Part shown: positions 1-8,290 of the stretch, piece by piece
How positions within the stretch are numbered: the first letter of the stretch is position 1
Layout: the number at the start of each line of letters is the position of its first letter
Source: Streptomyces bluensis
Lineage (GTDB): Bacteria; Actinomycetota; Actinomycetes; Streptomycetales; Streptomycetaceae
Length of the DNA: 64,000 nt
Direction of reading: 5' to 3'
Assembly: GCF_014650715.1 (NCBI RefSeq)
Contig: NZ_BMVM01000005.1
Location: forward strand, 186,001-250,000
Translations under genes and position numbers: made by a program
The notes under the pieces: model-generated
Database searches by the model: none
What the model saw: only the letters and a program-made list of their open reading frames with translations
Told to the model about the DNA's origin: nothing

Positions 1-1
1 C

Positions 2-805
2 GACAGCTTCGACCTGCGCGGATCGTGCGGGCACTCCATCCTGGCCGCCGTGGAGGCAGCCGCCCGCACGGGCATGATCCAGCCGCTCGTGCCGGGCTGC
101 CGGGTGCGGGTCAACGTCCTCAACAACGGCGACAACGTCGTGTGCGAGACCGAGGAAACCTCCGACGGGGGCACGCGCTTCACCGCCCACTTCCTGTGCT
201 CCCCGCCCCGCCCGGTGCGGGAGCTGCTCATCACGGGCGAACCTGTCACCGGCATTCCGTTCGAGGGACGGATGGTCCCCGTCTCCCTGGTCTCGATGGG
301 CAATCCGTACATCTTCGTGCACGCCGTCGAACTCGGCGTCCCCACCGTCGACGAACTCTTCGCCGACGACCTGGTGCTCTTCGACCGGATGACCCGGCTG
401 CGCCGCGCGGTCTGCGAGGCGCAGGGCTGGGACACCGGGGGCGCCTTCCCGAAGGTCGCCGCGCTGCTCCCGGACGCCGTGGGCTCGCTCGCGGTCCGCG
501 CCATATCCGTGCCGTCCTGGCACCCCACGGTGGCCCTCACCGGCGCGACGTGCCTCGCCGCGGGCGCCGCCGTCGAGGGCACGGTGCCCCACCTGCTCTC
601 CGGCCAGTCGGAACAGGCACACAGCGGCATGCTCGCCCTGCGCACACCGGGCGCCACGATCCGCGTCTCCGCCCGCACCACCGGTGGCCCGCACGACCGG
701 CGGCTCGCCTGGATCTCCGTAGCGGAGAAACAGGTCGACTACCGCGGCCGCTTCCTGCCCGCCCGAACCTCCCAGGAGTTGTCATGGCTTCCACTGACAG
801 CCTGA
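2..805 (+). CDS. PrpF-like isomerase/tautomerase (5' end outside window)
   Basis: The frame is open to the left edge, and about 267 residues are visible. The sequence resembles the PrpF/DUF453 family (2-methylaconitate isomerase, 4-oxalomesaconate tautomerase), which share a diaminopimelate-epimerase fold and move a double bond or proton in unsaturated di/tricarboxylates. The visible GSCGHS segment near the edge corresponds to the catalytic-Cys loop of that fold. The later SWHPTVALTGATC stretch looks like the conserved C-terminal half. The stop overlaps the start of the next gene (22 nt), so the two are co-transcribed. Family assignment is from recalled motifs; the substrate is unknown. The neighbouring amidohydrolase and flavoenzymes suggest a role in degrading a ring compound. 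Confidence 0.7.
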   Translation, partial: DSFDLRGSCGHSILAAVEAAARTGMIQPLVPGCRVRVNVLNNGDNVVCETEETSDGGTRFTAHFLCSPPRPVRELLITGEPVTGIPFEGRMVPVSLVSMGNPYIFVHAVELGVPTVDELFADDLVLFDRMTRLRRAVCEAQGWDTGGAFPKVAALLPDAVGSLAVRAISVPSWHPTVALTGATCLAAGAAVEGTVPHLLSGQSEQAHSGMLALRTPGATIRVSARTTGGPHDRRLAWISVAEKQVDYRGRFLPARTSQELSWLPLTA

Positions 806-1959
806 CCGTGCCCGACGCGCCGGACTTCACCGACGCGCTGCTCACCCTGCCGGCCTCCGGGCTCACCGCGCCGGTACGCGAGCGTCTCGCCGCCTGCGCC
901 CGGGCCGCCGACACGAGCGGCGAACCCGACCGGGAAGCCGTGGCCCTGCTGCGGGACAGCGGAATGCTCGGCCTGGCCCTGCCCTACGAGTACGGCGGCA
1001 CGGGCGACGACGCCCAGGAGCTGAACACGGCCGTCGAACAGGTGGCGCAGGTCAACGCCTCCGCCGCGATCATGCTCTTCCAGCACTACGCGGTCAGCCG
1101 GCGCGTCCTGGAACACGGCAGCCCGGCGCTGTGCCGCCGGCTGCTGCCCCGGCTCGCCCGCGGTGACTGGCTCGCCGCCTCCGCGTGGAGTGAGACGGGC
1201 GCGGGCGCGAACAAGAAACGGCTGTCCACCACGGCCCGCCGCACGCCCGACGGAGGCTGGGTCCTGGACGGTGCCAAGTCCTTCACCACCAGCGCCGGTC
1301 TGGCGGACGTCTACCTGGTGCTGGCACAGACCGAGGAACCGGCGGCGGACAGCGGGGCCGACACCGGGTACGGCTCCGCCGGACAGACCTTCTTCCTGGT
1401 GACGGCGGACACCCCCGGACTGGAGCCGGACACGTCGCTGCGACTGACCGGTATGCGTGGTTCCGCCACCGGATTCGTCTCCGTCCACGACTGCCATGTG
1501 CCGGACGCGAACCGGCTGGGCCCCGTCGGCGCGGCAGCCTCGATCATCGCCGGCGTCCGGGACAGCGGCGCCAGCCTCGGTGCCGTCTCCGTCGGTCTGG
1601 CCCAGGCGGCCCTCGACCTCGCCCACGAACACGCCGAGCGGCGAGGACTGACGGCGCAGCAGGCCGTCCGTCACCAGCTCGTCGACCTCGCCACCGAGGT
1701 CGAGGCCGCCCGCGCGGTCGTCGAGCGCGCGGGACGGCGCAGCGCCGCCGACCCCGGCGTCACCACGCTGCACTCCAAGCTCTTCGCCTCCTCGGCCGCC
1801 GAGCGGGTCGTCAGCGCCGTCGAGCGGATGCTCGGCTCGGCCGGCTACGTCGCCTCGCACGACATCAACCGCTACGACCGCGACGCACGCGCCGTCGCCC
1901 TGATGGGACCGACCAACGACCTCTGCAAGGAACTGGTGAGTCTGACGTGGAACCGCTGA
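784..1959 (+). CDS. Acyl-CoA-dehydrogenase-fold flavoprotein, possibly a monooxygenase
   Basis: This is a 391-aa protein with the three-domain acyl-CoA dehydrogenase (ACAD) layout: a helical N-domain, a beta middle domain with the flavin-loop motif SAWSETGAGANKK and a GAKSFTTSAG stretch, and a helical C-domain ending RDARAVALMGPTND. ATG 784 is chosen because it overlaps the upstream stop; an in-frame opening further upstream is only an extension through that gene. True ACADs carry a catalytic Glu in a GTSE-type motif near this end, and here the motif reads GPTND. With a flavin reductase in the same operon, a two-component flavin monooxygenase is a reasonable alternative to a dehydrogenase. 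That role is inference; the fold assignment is firm. Confidence 0.85.
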   Translation: MASTDSLTVPDAPDFTDALLTLPASGLTAPVRERLAACARAADTSGEPDREAVALLRDSGMLGLALPYEYGGTGDDAQELNTAVEQVAQVNASAAIMLFQHYAVSRRVLEHGSPALCRRLLPRLARGDWLAASAWSETGAGANKKRLSTTARRTPDGGWVLDGAKSFTTSAGLADVYLVLAQTEEPAADSGADTGYGSAGQTFFLVTADTPGLEPDTSLRLTGMRGSATGFVSVHDCHVPDANRLGPVGAAASIIAGVRDSGASLGAVSVGLAQAALDLAHEHAERRGLTAQQAVRHQLVDLATEVEAARAVVERAGRRSAADPGVTTLHSKLFASSAAERVVSAVERMLGSAGYVASHDINRYDRDARAVALMGPTNDLCKELVSLTWNR

Positions 1960-3365
1960 GTACCCCCAACGCCGTGAGTACCCCGAATCCCGCTCCCGCC
2001 GACCTGATCGTCGAAGGCGGCCGCCTCGTCACCCCCGAAGGCGTCCGGACCGGCACCGTCGTGATCCGTGAAGGCCGCGTCGCGGCCCTGCTCGCGGCAG
2101 GGGAGCCCCTGCCGCCGGGCCCGCGCCTCGACGCCCGGGGCCGCTATGTGCTGCCGGGCCTGATCGACTCCCACGTCCACTTCCGCACCCCGGGCCTGGA
2201 GTACAAGGAGACGTGGGAGCACGGCAGCCGTGCCGCCCTCGCCGGGGGAGTGACCACCGTCGTCGACATGCCCAACACCCGTCCGCCGTCCCTGGACGAA
2301 GCCGGGATCATCGCCAAGGCCGACCGGATCGCCGGCCGTTCCTGGGCCGACTACCGCTTCCACATAGGCGCCGATCCCGACCACCCCGAACTCCTCGCGG
2401 ACCTCGACCCGCGGACAGCGACCTCCGCGAAGGTGTTCATGGCGGGCCACCACACCGCGCCGGTCGTCTTCCGTGACGGCGAGCAGCTGCGGCGGGCCTT
2501 CGCGGCCGCCGCCCGCGGGGGCGTCCGGCTGGTCCTGCACGCCGAGGACCAGCATGTCTTCGACCTCCTCGACGTGGGCTCGGGCGACCCGGACTCCTAT
2601 GGCCAGTACGAGCCGCACCGGCCGCGCTCCGGCGGCATCGTCGCTGTCGCCCAGGTGGTCCGCCTGGTCCGCGAGTACGGGACGAAGGCGCACATCCTGC
2701 ATGTGTCCTCGGCTGAGGAGGCCGACCTGCTCACGGCGGCGGCCGCCGAGGGACTGCCCCTCACCTTCGAAGTGACCGGCCACCACCTGTCGTTCACCCA
2801 CGACGACACCACACGGCGGGGTCCGCGCACTCGGCTCTCCCCGGCCATCCGCGACGGCCGCGACCAGCGGCGCCTCTGGCAGGCCGTACTGCACGGCCAG
2901 GCCGCCACCCTCGGCAGCGACCACGCCCCCCACACGGTGGAGGAGAAGAACCGCCCACCCGCGGAAGCGCCCCCCGGACTCCCCGGTGTGCAGGAGCTGG
3001 CCACGGCCGTCTGGACCGGGCTGCAGTCACGGGGAGTCGAGCCCGACGAGGCTGCCCTGCATCTGGCCCGGCTCATGGGTGACGGACCCGCCCGCCTCTT
3101 CGACCTGCCCGGCAAGGGCCGGCTGGAGCCGGGGGCGGACGCCGACCTGGCGCTGCTGGACCCGTCCGAGCGCTGGCAGTTCTCCGGGCGCGACGTGATG
3201 TCGCTGTGCGGCTGGTCGGCGTACGAGGGCTGGACCTTCACCGGTCGCTTCACCACCACGGTGAAGGCGGGACGTGTCGCCTGGGACATCCGTACCGGGT
3301 TCGCCGGCCGTCCGCAGGGCCACTGGCTGCAGGGTGCGGCCCGCTCACTGGAGGCGGCCCGATGA
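1947..3365 (+). CDS. Dihydroorotase-like cyclic amidohydrolase
   Basis: A 472-aa metal-dependent hydrolase of the dihydroorotase / allantoinase / hydantoinase class, which opens cyclic amides. The binuclear metal set is complete: H76 and H78 in DSHVHF, the carboxylatable K162 in SAKVFM, H198 in LHAED, H252 in ILHVSS and D325 in GSDHAPH. The length fits dihydroorotase type I or allantoinase. It overlaps the preceding gene by 13 nt and the next by 4 nt, so it is translated as part of the operon. Housekeeping pyrimidine genes are not nearby, so a catabolic cyclic amide substrate is more likely than dihydroorotate. The exact substrate is not resolvable. Confidence 0.85.
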   Translation: MEPLSTPNAVSTPNPAPADLIVEGGRLVTPEGVRTGTVVIREGRVAALLAAGEPLPPGPRLDARGRYVLPGLIDSHVHFRTPGLEYKETWEHGSRAALAGGVTTVVDMPNTRPPSLDEAGIIAKADRIAGRSWADYRFHIGADPDHPELLADLDPRTATSAKVFMAGHHTAPVVFRDGEQLRRAFAAAARGGVRLVLHAEDQHVFDLLDVGSGDPDSYGQYEPHRPRSGGIVAVAQVVRLVREYGTKAHILHVSSAEEADLLTAAAAEGLPLTFEVTGHHLSFTHDDTTRRGPRTRLSPAIRDGRDQRRLWQAVLHGQAATLGSDHAPHTVEEKNRPPAEAPPGLPGVQELATAVWTGLQSRGVEPDEAALHLARLMGDGPARLFDLPGKGRLEPGADADLALLDPSERWQFSGRDVMSLCGWSAYEGWTFTGRFTTTVKAGRVAWDIRTGFAGRPQGHWLQGAARSLEAAR

Positions 3366-3889
3366 CCGGAACCCTCCTCGCGCCCCAGCCCGCTCGCGGC
3401 ACCGCGACCGACCTGGCCGAGTCCTTCCGGGCGGCGATGTCCGCCCTGGCGGCACCCGTCACCATCGTCACGTGCTACGACGACCGGGGCACCCCACGCG
3501 GTCTGACGGCCAGCGCCGTGTCGTCCCTGTCGCTGAGTCCGCCGCTGTTCCTCGTCTGCATCGACCGGGGCTCCCGTACCCACGATGCGCTGACCAATGC
3601 CGACGCCTTCGCCGTGCACCTCCTCGGCCCGGGCGACGAGCACCTCGTCCGGCGGTTCACGCGACCGGCCGAGCAGCGCTTCGACGACGTCGCGCTGGCG
3701 GCGGACGCGCATCCGGCACCCGTCCTCCGTGACGTCAGCCTGACCCTGCGGTGCGTGCGGCACGACATCCTGGAAGGAGGGGACCACACGATTCTGGTGG
3801 GCCGGGTCACCGGTGTGGACGGCGAACCCGCCCACGCGGGCGGCCTGGTATGGCACCGAAGGGGTTTCGCCCACGCGCGGCGCCCATGA
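3362..3889 (+). CDS. Flavin reductase family protein
   Basis: A 175-aa protein of the flavin-reductase-like (split-barrel FMN-binding) family, which reduces FMN/FAD with NAD(P)H to feed a partner monooxygenase. Family features seen are an N-terminal FRAAMSALAAPVTIVTC, the flavin-contact segment GLTASAVSSLSLSPPL and the closing GGLVWHRRGF. ATG 3362 is chosen for its 4-nt overlap (ATGA) with the amidohydrolase stop. As the last gene of the operon it probably supplies reduced flavin to the ACAD-fold protein encoded two genes upstream. A stem-loop follows about 150 bp downstream. Confidence 0.85.
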   Translation: MTGTLLAPQPARGTATDLAESFRAAMSALAAPVTIVTCYDDRGTPRGLTASAVSSLSLSPPLFLVCIDRGSRTHDALTNADAFAVHLLGPGDEHLVRRFTRPAEQRFDDVALAADAHPAPVLRDVSLTLRCVRHDILEGGDHTILVGRVTGVDGEPAHAGGLVWHRRGFAHARRP

Positions 3890-4374
3890 CCCGACGCCGC
3901 CCTCTCACTTCGAACGGGTGGTCGGCTCACCGCCGAAGACAGTCCGCTCACCACAAAGGGTGATGTCTCCGAAGGGATCTCCGCGGACACCGGAGCGTCG
4001 TAAGCCGCTCCCGCCGGATGGAATTCCCGATCAGTTTCCGATGGCCGAGGGTCGCATCGACCTCGGCCATCGCTGTTTGTTCTCGACCGCCTCTGACCAG
4101 CTTCGATCGATTCAATTCTGTATCAGGAGCGGATGTCCGAAGGTTTATCGGCCTGTCGTACGACGTCTCATACCAGGGCGGGAACCTTTGCCCGGGTCTT
4201 TGTCAACTGCACACCGCACGTGACGCGTTGGCGACTACTGTGAGTCGCCGTCGCGCGACGCAGGACTGAGTTCTCCGGTCTTCGGTTCTCTCGACCGGCA
4301 CGCGATGGCGCATGCCCGGGTCGCGCAGACGCGGGAGCCCCCCACGCACCCGACGCACCAGTACAAGGACACCG
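3890..4374. other. Intergenic region, operon end to conservon
   Basis: A 485-bp gap with no convincing coding frame. It holds a strong stem-loop at 4040-4071, annotated separately, that probably ends the upstream operon. The remaining 290 bp should contain the conservon promoter, but I could not place a -35/-10 pair with confidence. The ribosome-binding site AAGGA lies just before cvnA. Confidence 0.6.
4040..4084 (+). terminator. Stem-loop terminator
   Basis: A perfect 11-bp stem (GATGGCCGAGG at 4040-4050 with CCTCGGCCATC at 4061-4071), a 10-nt loop, and then the T-rich tract GCTGTTTGTTCTC. It is placed to end transcription of the operon at 1-3889. Confidence 0.7.
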
Positions 4375-6207
4375 ATGTCTCAGCTCCGCGCACCGACCGC
4401 CCGGTCCGACCGCCGTGAGGGCGGCCGGCACGGACGACCGGTCGCCCGCACCGCCCCCTCGCCGCCCGAGACGCCGATACGGCCACAACTGCTGCGCCTG
4501 GCCGTCCTGCCGCCCATCGCGGTGGCGCTCAGCGCCTGCGCGGCCGTGCTCTTCACCGTCCGCTCCACCGGAGCACGCCCCAGCCCCATCCTGTGGGCCG
4601 TGCTCGCCGGAGCCGTCGGGGTCACCCTCGCGGGCATCGTGATCGCCGCCGTGGCCGCCGACCGCGCCGCGAAGTCCGTGAGCGAACGCCTCGGCGCACT
4701 GCGCCGCACCAGCGCCCGCGGTGAGGCCGACCTGCGCACCCTCGTCGAGGCGCTGCGCCGGGGCGAGGGCCCGCCCGAGCGGGCGGCGCGCGGCGAACCG
4801 GCCACGGACGCCGACGAGTTCGAGCTGCTCGCCGCGGACCTCGCGCACGCCCACGACGCCGCCGTCACCGCGGTCGTCCAGGCCTCCCGGCTCTCCAGCC
4901 AGGCCGGCAGCGAACAGAAGGTCGAGGTCTTCGTCAACCTCGCCCGGCGCCTGCAGTCCCTGGTGCACCGCGAGATCTCGATCCTCGACGAGCTGGAGAA
5001 CGACATCGAGGACCCCGAGCTGCTCAAGGGACTCTTCCACGTCGACCACCTCGCCACCCGCACCCGCCGGCACGCCGAGAACCTCGCCGTGCTCGGCGGC
5101 GCCGTCTCCCGCCGCCAGTGGAGCAACCCGGTCCCCATGACCGAGGTGCTGCGCTCCGCCATCGCGGAGGTCGAGCAGTACTCACGGGTCAAGCTGGTGC
5201 CGCCCATCGACGGCACCCTGCGCGGGCACGCGGTCGCCGACGTCATCCATCTGCTGGCCGAACTCGTCGAGAACGCCACGGTGTTCTCCGCCCCCCACAC
5301 CCAGGTCCTGCTGCGCGCCAACATCGTCACCTCCGGCCTCGCCGTCGAGGTCGAGGACCGCGGTCTCGGTATGCCGGTGACGGAGCAGAACAAGATGAAC
5401 ACCCTGCTCGCCGACCCGGACCAGGTGAACGTCGCGAGCCTCCTCCAGGACGGCCGCATCGGCCTGTTCGTGGTCTCGCAACTCGCCCGGCGACACGGCA
5501 TCCACGTCCGGTTGCAGACCAACATCTACGGCGGCGTCCAGGCCGTGCTCATCGTCCCCCAGGGACTGCTCGGCACGGAGCCGGGCACCTCCGGCGACGT
5601 ACCGCAGCAGCAGCAGCCGCAGCCACAGCCCCGGCCTGCGGCCACCCAGCCGCAGCAGCACCGGCCCGCTTCCACCGGTCAGGGCGCCACCCACGCCCTA
5701 CCACGACAGCAGACACCGGCCGGCCCCAGCGGCGGCCCGAGCCGGCTGCCCGTGCGCGACACCCGCCAGGAGCGGCCCACCCCGGCCGACGCCCCGCCCG
5801 GCATCCGCCCCGACGACCGGCGGGCCCTCCTGGAGAACACCACGACACCCCCCGTCCCACGCACCGGCGCGGTCCCCGGCACCACGGGCAAGCCCCAGCT
5901 GCCCCGGCGGCGCGCCCAGGAGCACATGGCGCCCCAGCTCCGGGGCGGCCCCGTGCCCACGGCCCGCCAGGACCCCGACCACTACGTCGGCCACGACCCC
6001 GGTCTGATGGCGGCCTTCCAACGAGGGATCGGCCTGGCGGAGGCCCACCCCATGGACCCGGCGCACACGGACCCGACGCCCCTGGACGCGGCCCACCAGA
6101 GCGATGCGCGCACAGCGCCCCCGCCCCGCGAGGGGCACGGGACGCGGGAGTCCGCTCCCGGACACGACCTCACCGCCCGGCACGACGGGAGCACACCGAC
6201 CGGATGA
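4375..6207 (+). CDS. cvnA: CvnA-type membrane sensor ATPase (conservon)
   Basis: A 610-aa histidine-kinase-like protein of the Streptomyces conservon type, membrane-bound and signalling to the CvnB/C/D partners. Two transmembrane helices lie at about residues 39-62 and 71-95. They are followed by a coiled region and a HATPase_c domain with N-box LLAELVENATVFS, G1 box VEDRGLGM and G2 box GRIGLFVVSQLARRHG. The last 200 residues are a disordered Gln/Pro-rich tail, common in CvnA. ATG 4375 is preceded by AAGGA at a good distance; a longer in-frame opening adds no recognisable sequence. cvnB follows immediately. Confidence 0.9.
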   Translation: MSQLRAPTARSDRREGGRHGRPVARTAPSPPETPIRPQLLRLAVLPPIAVALSACAAVLFTVRSTGARPSPILWAVLAGAVGVTLAGIVIAAVAADRAAKSVSERLGALRRTSARGEADLRTLVEALRRGEGPPERAARGEPATDADEFELLAADLAHAHDAAVTAVVQASRLSSQAGSEQKVEVFVNLARRLQSLVHREISILDELENDIEDPELLKGLFHVDHLATRTRRHAENLAVLGGAVSRRQWSNPVPMTEVLRSAIAEVEQYSRVKLVPPIDGTLRGHAVADVIHLLAELVENATVFSAPHTQVLLRANIVTSGLAVEVEDRGLGMPVTEQNKMNTLLADPDQVNVASLLQDGRIGLFVVSQLARRHGIHVRLQTNIYGGVQAVLIVPQGLLGTEPGTSGDVPQQQQPQPQPRPAATQPQQHRPASTGQGATHALPRQQTPAGPSGGPSRLPVRDTRQERPTPADAPPGIRPDDRRALLENTTTPPVPRTGAVPGTTGKPQLPRRRAQEHMAPQLRGGPVPTARQDPDHYVGHDPGLMAAFQRGIGLAEAHPMDPAHTDPTPLDAAHQSDARTAPPPREGHGTRESAPGHDLTARHDGSTPTG

Positions 6208-6269
6208 CCGCATCCCTGCCCACCCCCTCCGCTCCCGCGGACCCTCGTACCCCAAGGAGTCGATCCACC

Positions 6270-6704
6270 ATGGCAAGCGACGCCCCGACCGGCCATGTCT
6301 CCGATCTCGACTGGCTGATGAGCGGCCTCGTGCAGCGCGTACCGCACACCACGAGCGCCGTGCTGCTCTCCTGCGACGGGCTCGTGAAGTCGGTCCACGG
6401 CCTCGACCCGGACAGCGCCGACCACATGGCCGCGCTGGCCTCCGGCCTCTACTCCCTCGGCCGCAGCGCGGGGGTCCGCTTCGGGGACGGCGGCGACGTG
6501 CGCCAGGTCGTCGTCGAACTCGACTCGACCCTGCTGTTCGTCTCCACGGCCGGCTCCGGCACCTGCCTCGCCGTCATGGCCGGACGCGAGGCCGACGCCG
6601 CGGTGCTCGGCTACGAGATGGCGATGCTGGTCAAGAGCGTCCGCCCGTACCTGATGACACCGCCCAGGCAGCCCGCCGTCGAACCCTCGGCGTTGAGGCC
6701 TTGA
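6270..6704 (+). CDS. cvnB: CvnB roadblock/LC7 domain protein
   Basis: A 144-aa Roadblock/LC7 protein that in conservons associates with CvnA and the CvnD GTPase. Typical family features are LDWLMSGLVQRVPHT at the start, SCDGLVKSVHGL, and the Ala/Gly-rich helix ADHMAALASGLYSLGR. Two starts are possible: 6204 (overlapping the cvnA stop) and 6270. I chose 6270 because AAGGAG stands upstream of it and the length matches other CvnB proteins. The extra 22 residues from 6204 are Pro/Ser-rich and unlike the family. Confidence 0.9.
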   Translation: MASDAPTGHVSDLDWLMSGLVQRVPHTTSAVLLSCDGLVKSVHGLDPDSADHMAALASGLYSLGRSAGVRFGDGGDVRQVVVELDSTLLFVSTAGSGTCLAVMAGREADAAVLGYEMAMLVKSVRPYLMTPPRQPAVEPSALRP

Positions 6705-7075
6705 GCGCGGCCGCGGTCGGCGACGGGCCCTGGCTCGACGCCGCGGCCGGACGGCTGGTGCGTCCCTACACGGTCAGCGACGGCCGGACCAGGCCGACCG
6801 CCACGCTCGACCTCCTGACGCAGGTGATGGCCACCGGAACCCTCCCCCTCGGCTACCTCGGCCCCGAGCACGCCCAGGCACTCGACCTGTGCCGGGCACC
6901 CGTCTCGGTCGCCGAGATCGCCGCGCACCTGAAGCTGCCGGCGGCGGTCACCAAGGTGCTCCTGTCCGACCTGGTCGACTGCGGGGCCCTCACCGAGAGG
7001 CCCCCGGTCTTCCACCACCCCACAGACCGGTCTCTTCTGGAGGCAGTGCTCGATGGACTACGACGACAGCTCTGA
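6701..7075 (+). CDS. cvnC: CvnC, DUF742 protein
   Basis: A 124-aa DUF742 protein, the third member of the conservon. The family pattern is present: the RLVRPYTVSDGRTRP opening and a winged-helix-like C-terminus (CRAPVSVAEIAAHLKLPAAVTKVLLSDLVD, beginning at about residue 65) that ends in LLEAVLDGLRRQL. The only in-frame start is TTG at 6701, which overlaps the cvnB stop (TTGA) and implies translational coupling. It overlaps cvnD by 23 nt. Confidence 0.88.
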   Translation: MSAAAVGDGPWLDAAAGRLVRPYTVSDGRTRPTATLDLLTQVMATGTLPLGYLGPEHAQALDLCRAPVSVAEIAAHLKLPAAVTKVLLSDLVDCGALTERPPVFHHPTDRSLLEAVLDGLRRQL

Positions 7076-7652
7076 TCCCTTCCCCACCGCACTCAAAATC
7101 CTGGTGGCGGGCGGGTTCGGAGTCGGCAAGACGACTTTCGTCGGCGCGGTGAGCGAGATCGCGCCGCTCAGCACGGAGGAGCTGCTCACCACGGTCAGCG
7201 CCGCGACCGACAGCCTCGACGGAATCGAGAACAAGGTCGAGACGACCGTGGCCATGGACTTCGGCCGCATCACCCTCGACCCGGAACACGTGCTCTACCT
7301 GTTCGGCACCCCCGGCCAGCAGCGGTTCTGGTTCATGTGGGACGAACTCTCCGACGGCGCGCTCGGCGCGGTCATCCTCGCCGACACCCGCCGTCTGGAG
7401 GACTGTTTCGCCGCCGTCGACTTCTTCGAGCAGCGCGGCCTCCCCTTCGTCGTCGCGGTCAACGAGTTCGACGGCTCGTTCCGCTACGACCCGGCGGAGG
7501 TACGCGCGGCGATCGACCTCGGCCCCGAGATCCCGGTCGTGTGCTGCGACGCCCGGATCTCCAGTTCCGGAGTGCAGACCCTGCTCACCCTGGTCGGCCA
7601 CCTCCTCGCTCATACGTCCCCGCACGCTCGAAGCCACGGAGCCCACACATGA
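7053..7652 (+). CDS. cvnD: CvnD small GTPase-like ATP/GTP-binding protein
   Basis: A 199-aa Ras-like GTP-binding protein of the conservon. The Walker A loop GGFGVGKTT lies at residues 20-28, the G3 region reads FGTPGQQRF in place of DxxGQ, and the G4 motif is VNEFD. In characterised conservons CvnD is the nucleotide switch that responds to the CvnA/B/C complex. It starts inside cvnC (23-nt overlap), so the four proteins are made together. Confidence 0.92.
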   Translation: MDYDDSSDPFPTALKILVAGGFGVGKTTFVGAVSEIAPLSTEELLTTVSAATDSLDGIENKVETTVAMDFGRITLDPEHVLYLFGTPGQQRFWFMWDELSDGALGAVILADTRRLEDCFAAVDFFEQRGLPFVVAVNEFDGSFRYDPAEVRAAIDLGPEIPVVCCDARISSSGVQTLLTLVGHLLAHTSPHARSHGAHT

Positions 7653-7680
7653 GGGACGACATGAGCGGTGGAGTACGGCC

Positions 7681-8256
7681 ATGAGCTACCACCCGGGCCG
7701 TCCGCCCGGCCGGCTGCTGCTGACCCCCGAGGACCGGGACGCCCCCGAGCGCGTACGACGGCTGCGCCTGCTGGGCCTCGGCGTACACCCGGAGCCCGGC
7801 CCCGGCTCCGGCTTCGACGGATTCGCGCAGCGGCTCGCGGAGGTCGCCTCGGCGCCGTACGCGATGGTCACCTTCGTCGACGAGCACCGGCAGTTCTTCG
7901 CCGGACTGCACACGCCCGACGGCATCCTCGTCGAAGCGGAAGGCGCGAAGACCATGGCGTCCCGCCATATGCCCCGCGAGTTCGGCTTCTGCCCCCATGT
8001 GGTGGTCCGACGCAAGGCACTGGTCCTGGAGGACGTCAGTGAGTACCCGCGGTTCGCCGGAAACCCGATCGTGGACGAGGTCGGCATCCGCTCCTACCTC
8101 GGCGCCCCGCTCGTCGACCGCACGGGCATCGCCCTGGGCACGGTCTGCGCCGCCGACGTCACCCCGCGCCGGTGGGGACGGGCCGGCCTGGAGACCATCA
8201 AGGCGATGGCCGCCGAACTGGTCGAGCAGCTCGAACGCCGGGAGCCGTGTCTCTAG
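7681..8256 (+). CDS. GAF domain protein linked to the conservon
   Basis: A 191-aa single GAF-domain protein. The N-terminal TPEDRDAPERVRRLRLLGL and the central YAMVTFVDEHRQFFAGL followed by FCPHVVVRRKALVLEDV match the GAF sensor family often found next to conservons or diguanylate cyclases. It lies 28 bp after cvnD on the same strand, with GGAG before ATG 7681, so it is probably a fifth member of the operon that senses a small ligand or redox state. The ligand is unknown. Confidence 0.85.
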   Translation: MSYHPGRPPGRLLLTPEDRDAPERVRRLRLLGLGVHPEPGPGSGFDGFAQRLAEVASAPYAMVTFVDEHRQFFAGLHTPDGILVEAEGAKTMASRHMPREFGFCPHVVVRRKALVLEDVSEYPRFAGNPIVDEVGIRSYLGAPLVDRTGIALGTVCAADVTPRRWGRAGLETIKAMAAELVEQLERREPCL

Positions 8257-8290
8257 ACCCCAGCTCTGCTCAGGGAGCCGGACTCCGTGG

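Noticed and set aside
8263..8279. GCTCTGC-TCA-GGGAGCC, similar to the cluster operator
   Set aside because: It lies in a convergent gap with no promoter and its right arm fits poorly; it shows that loose matches arise by chance.
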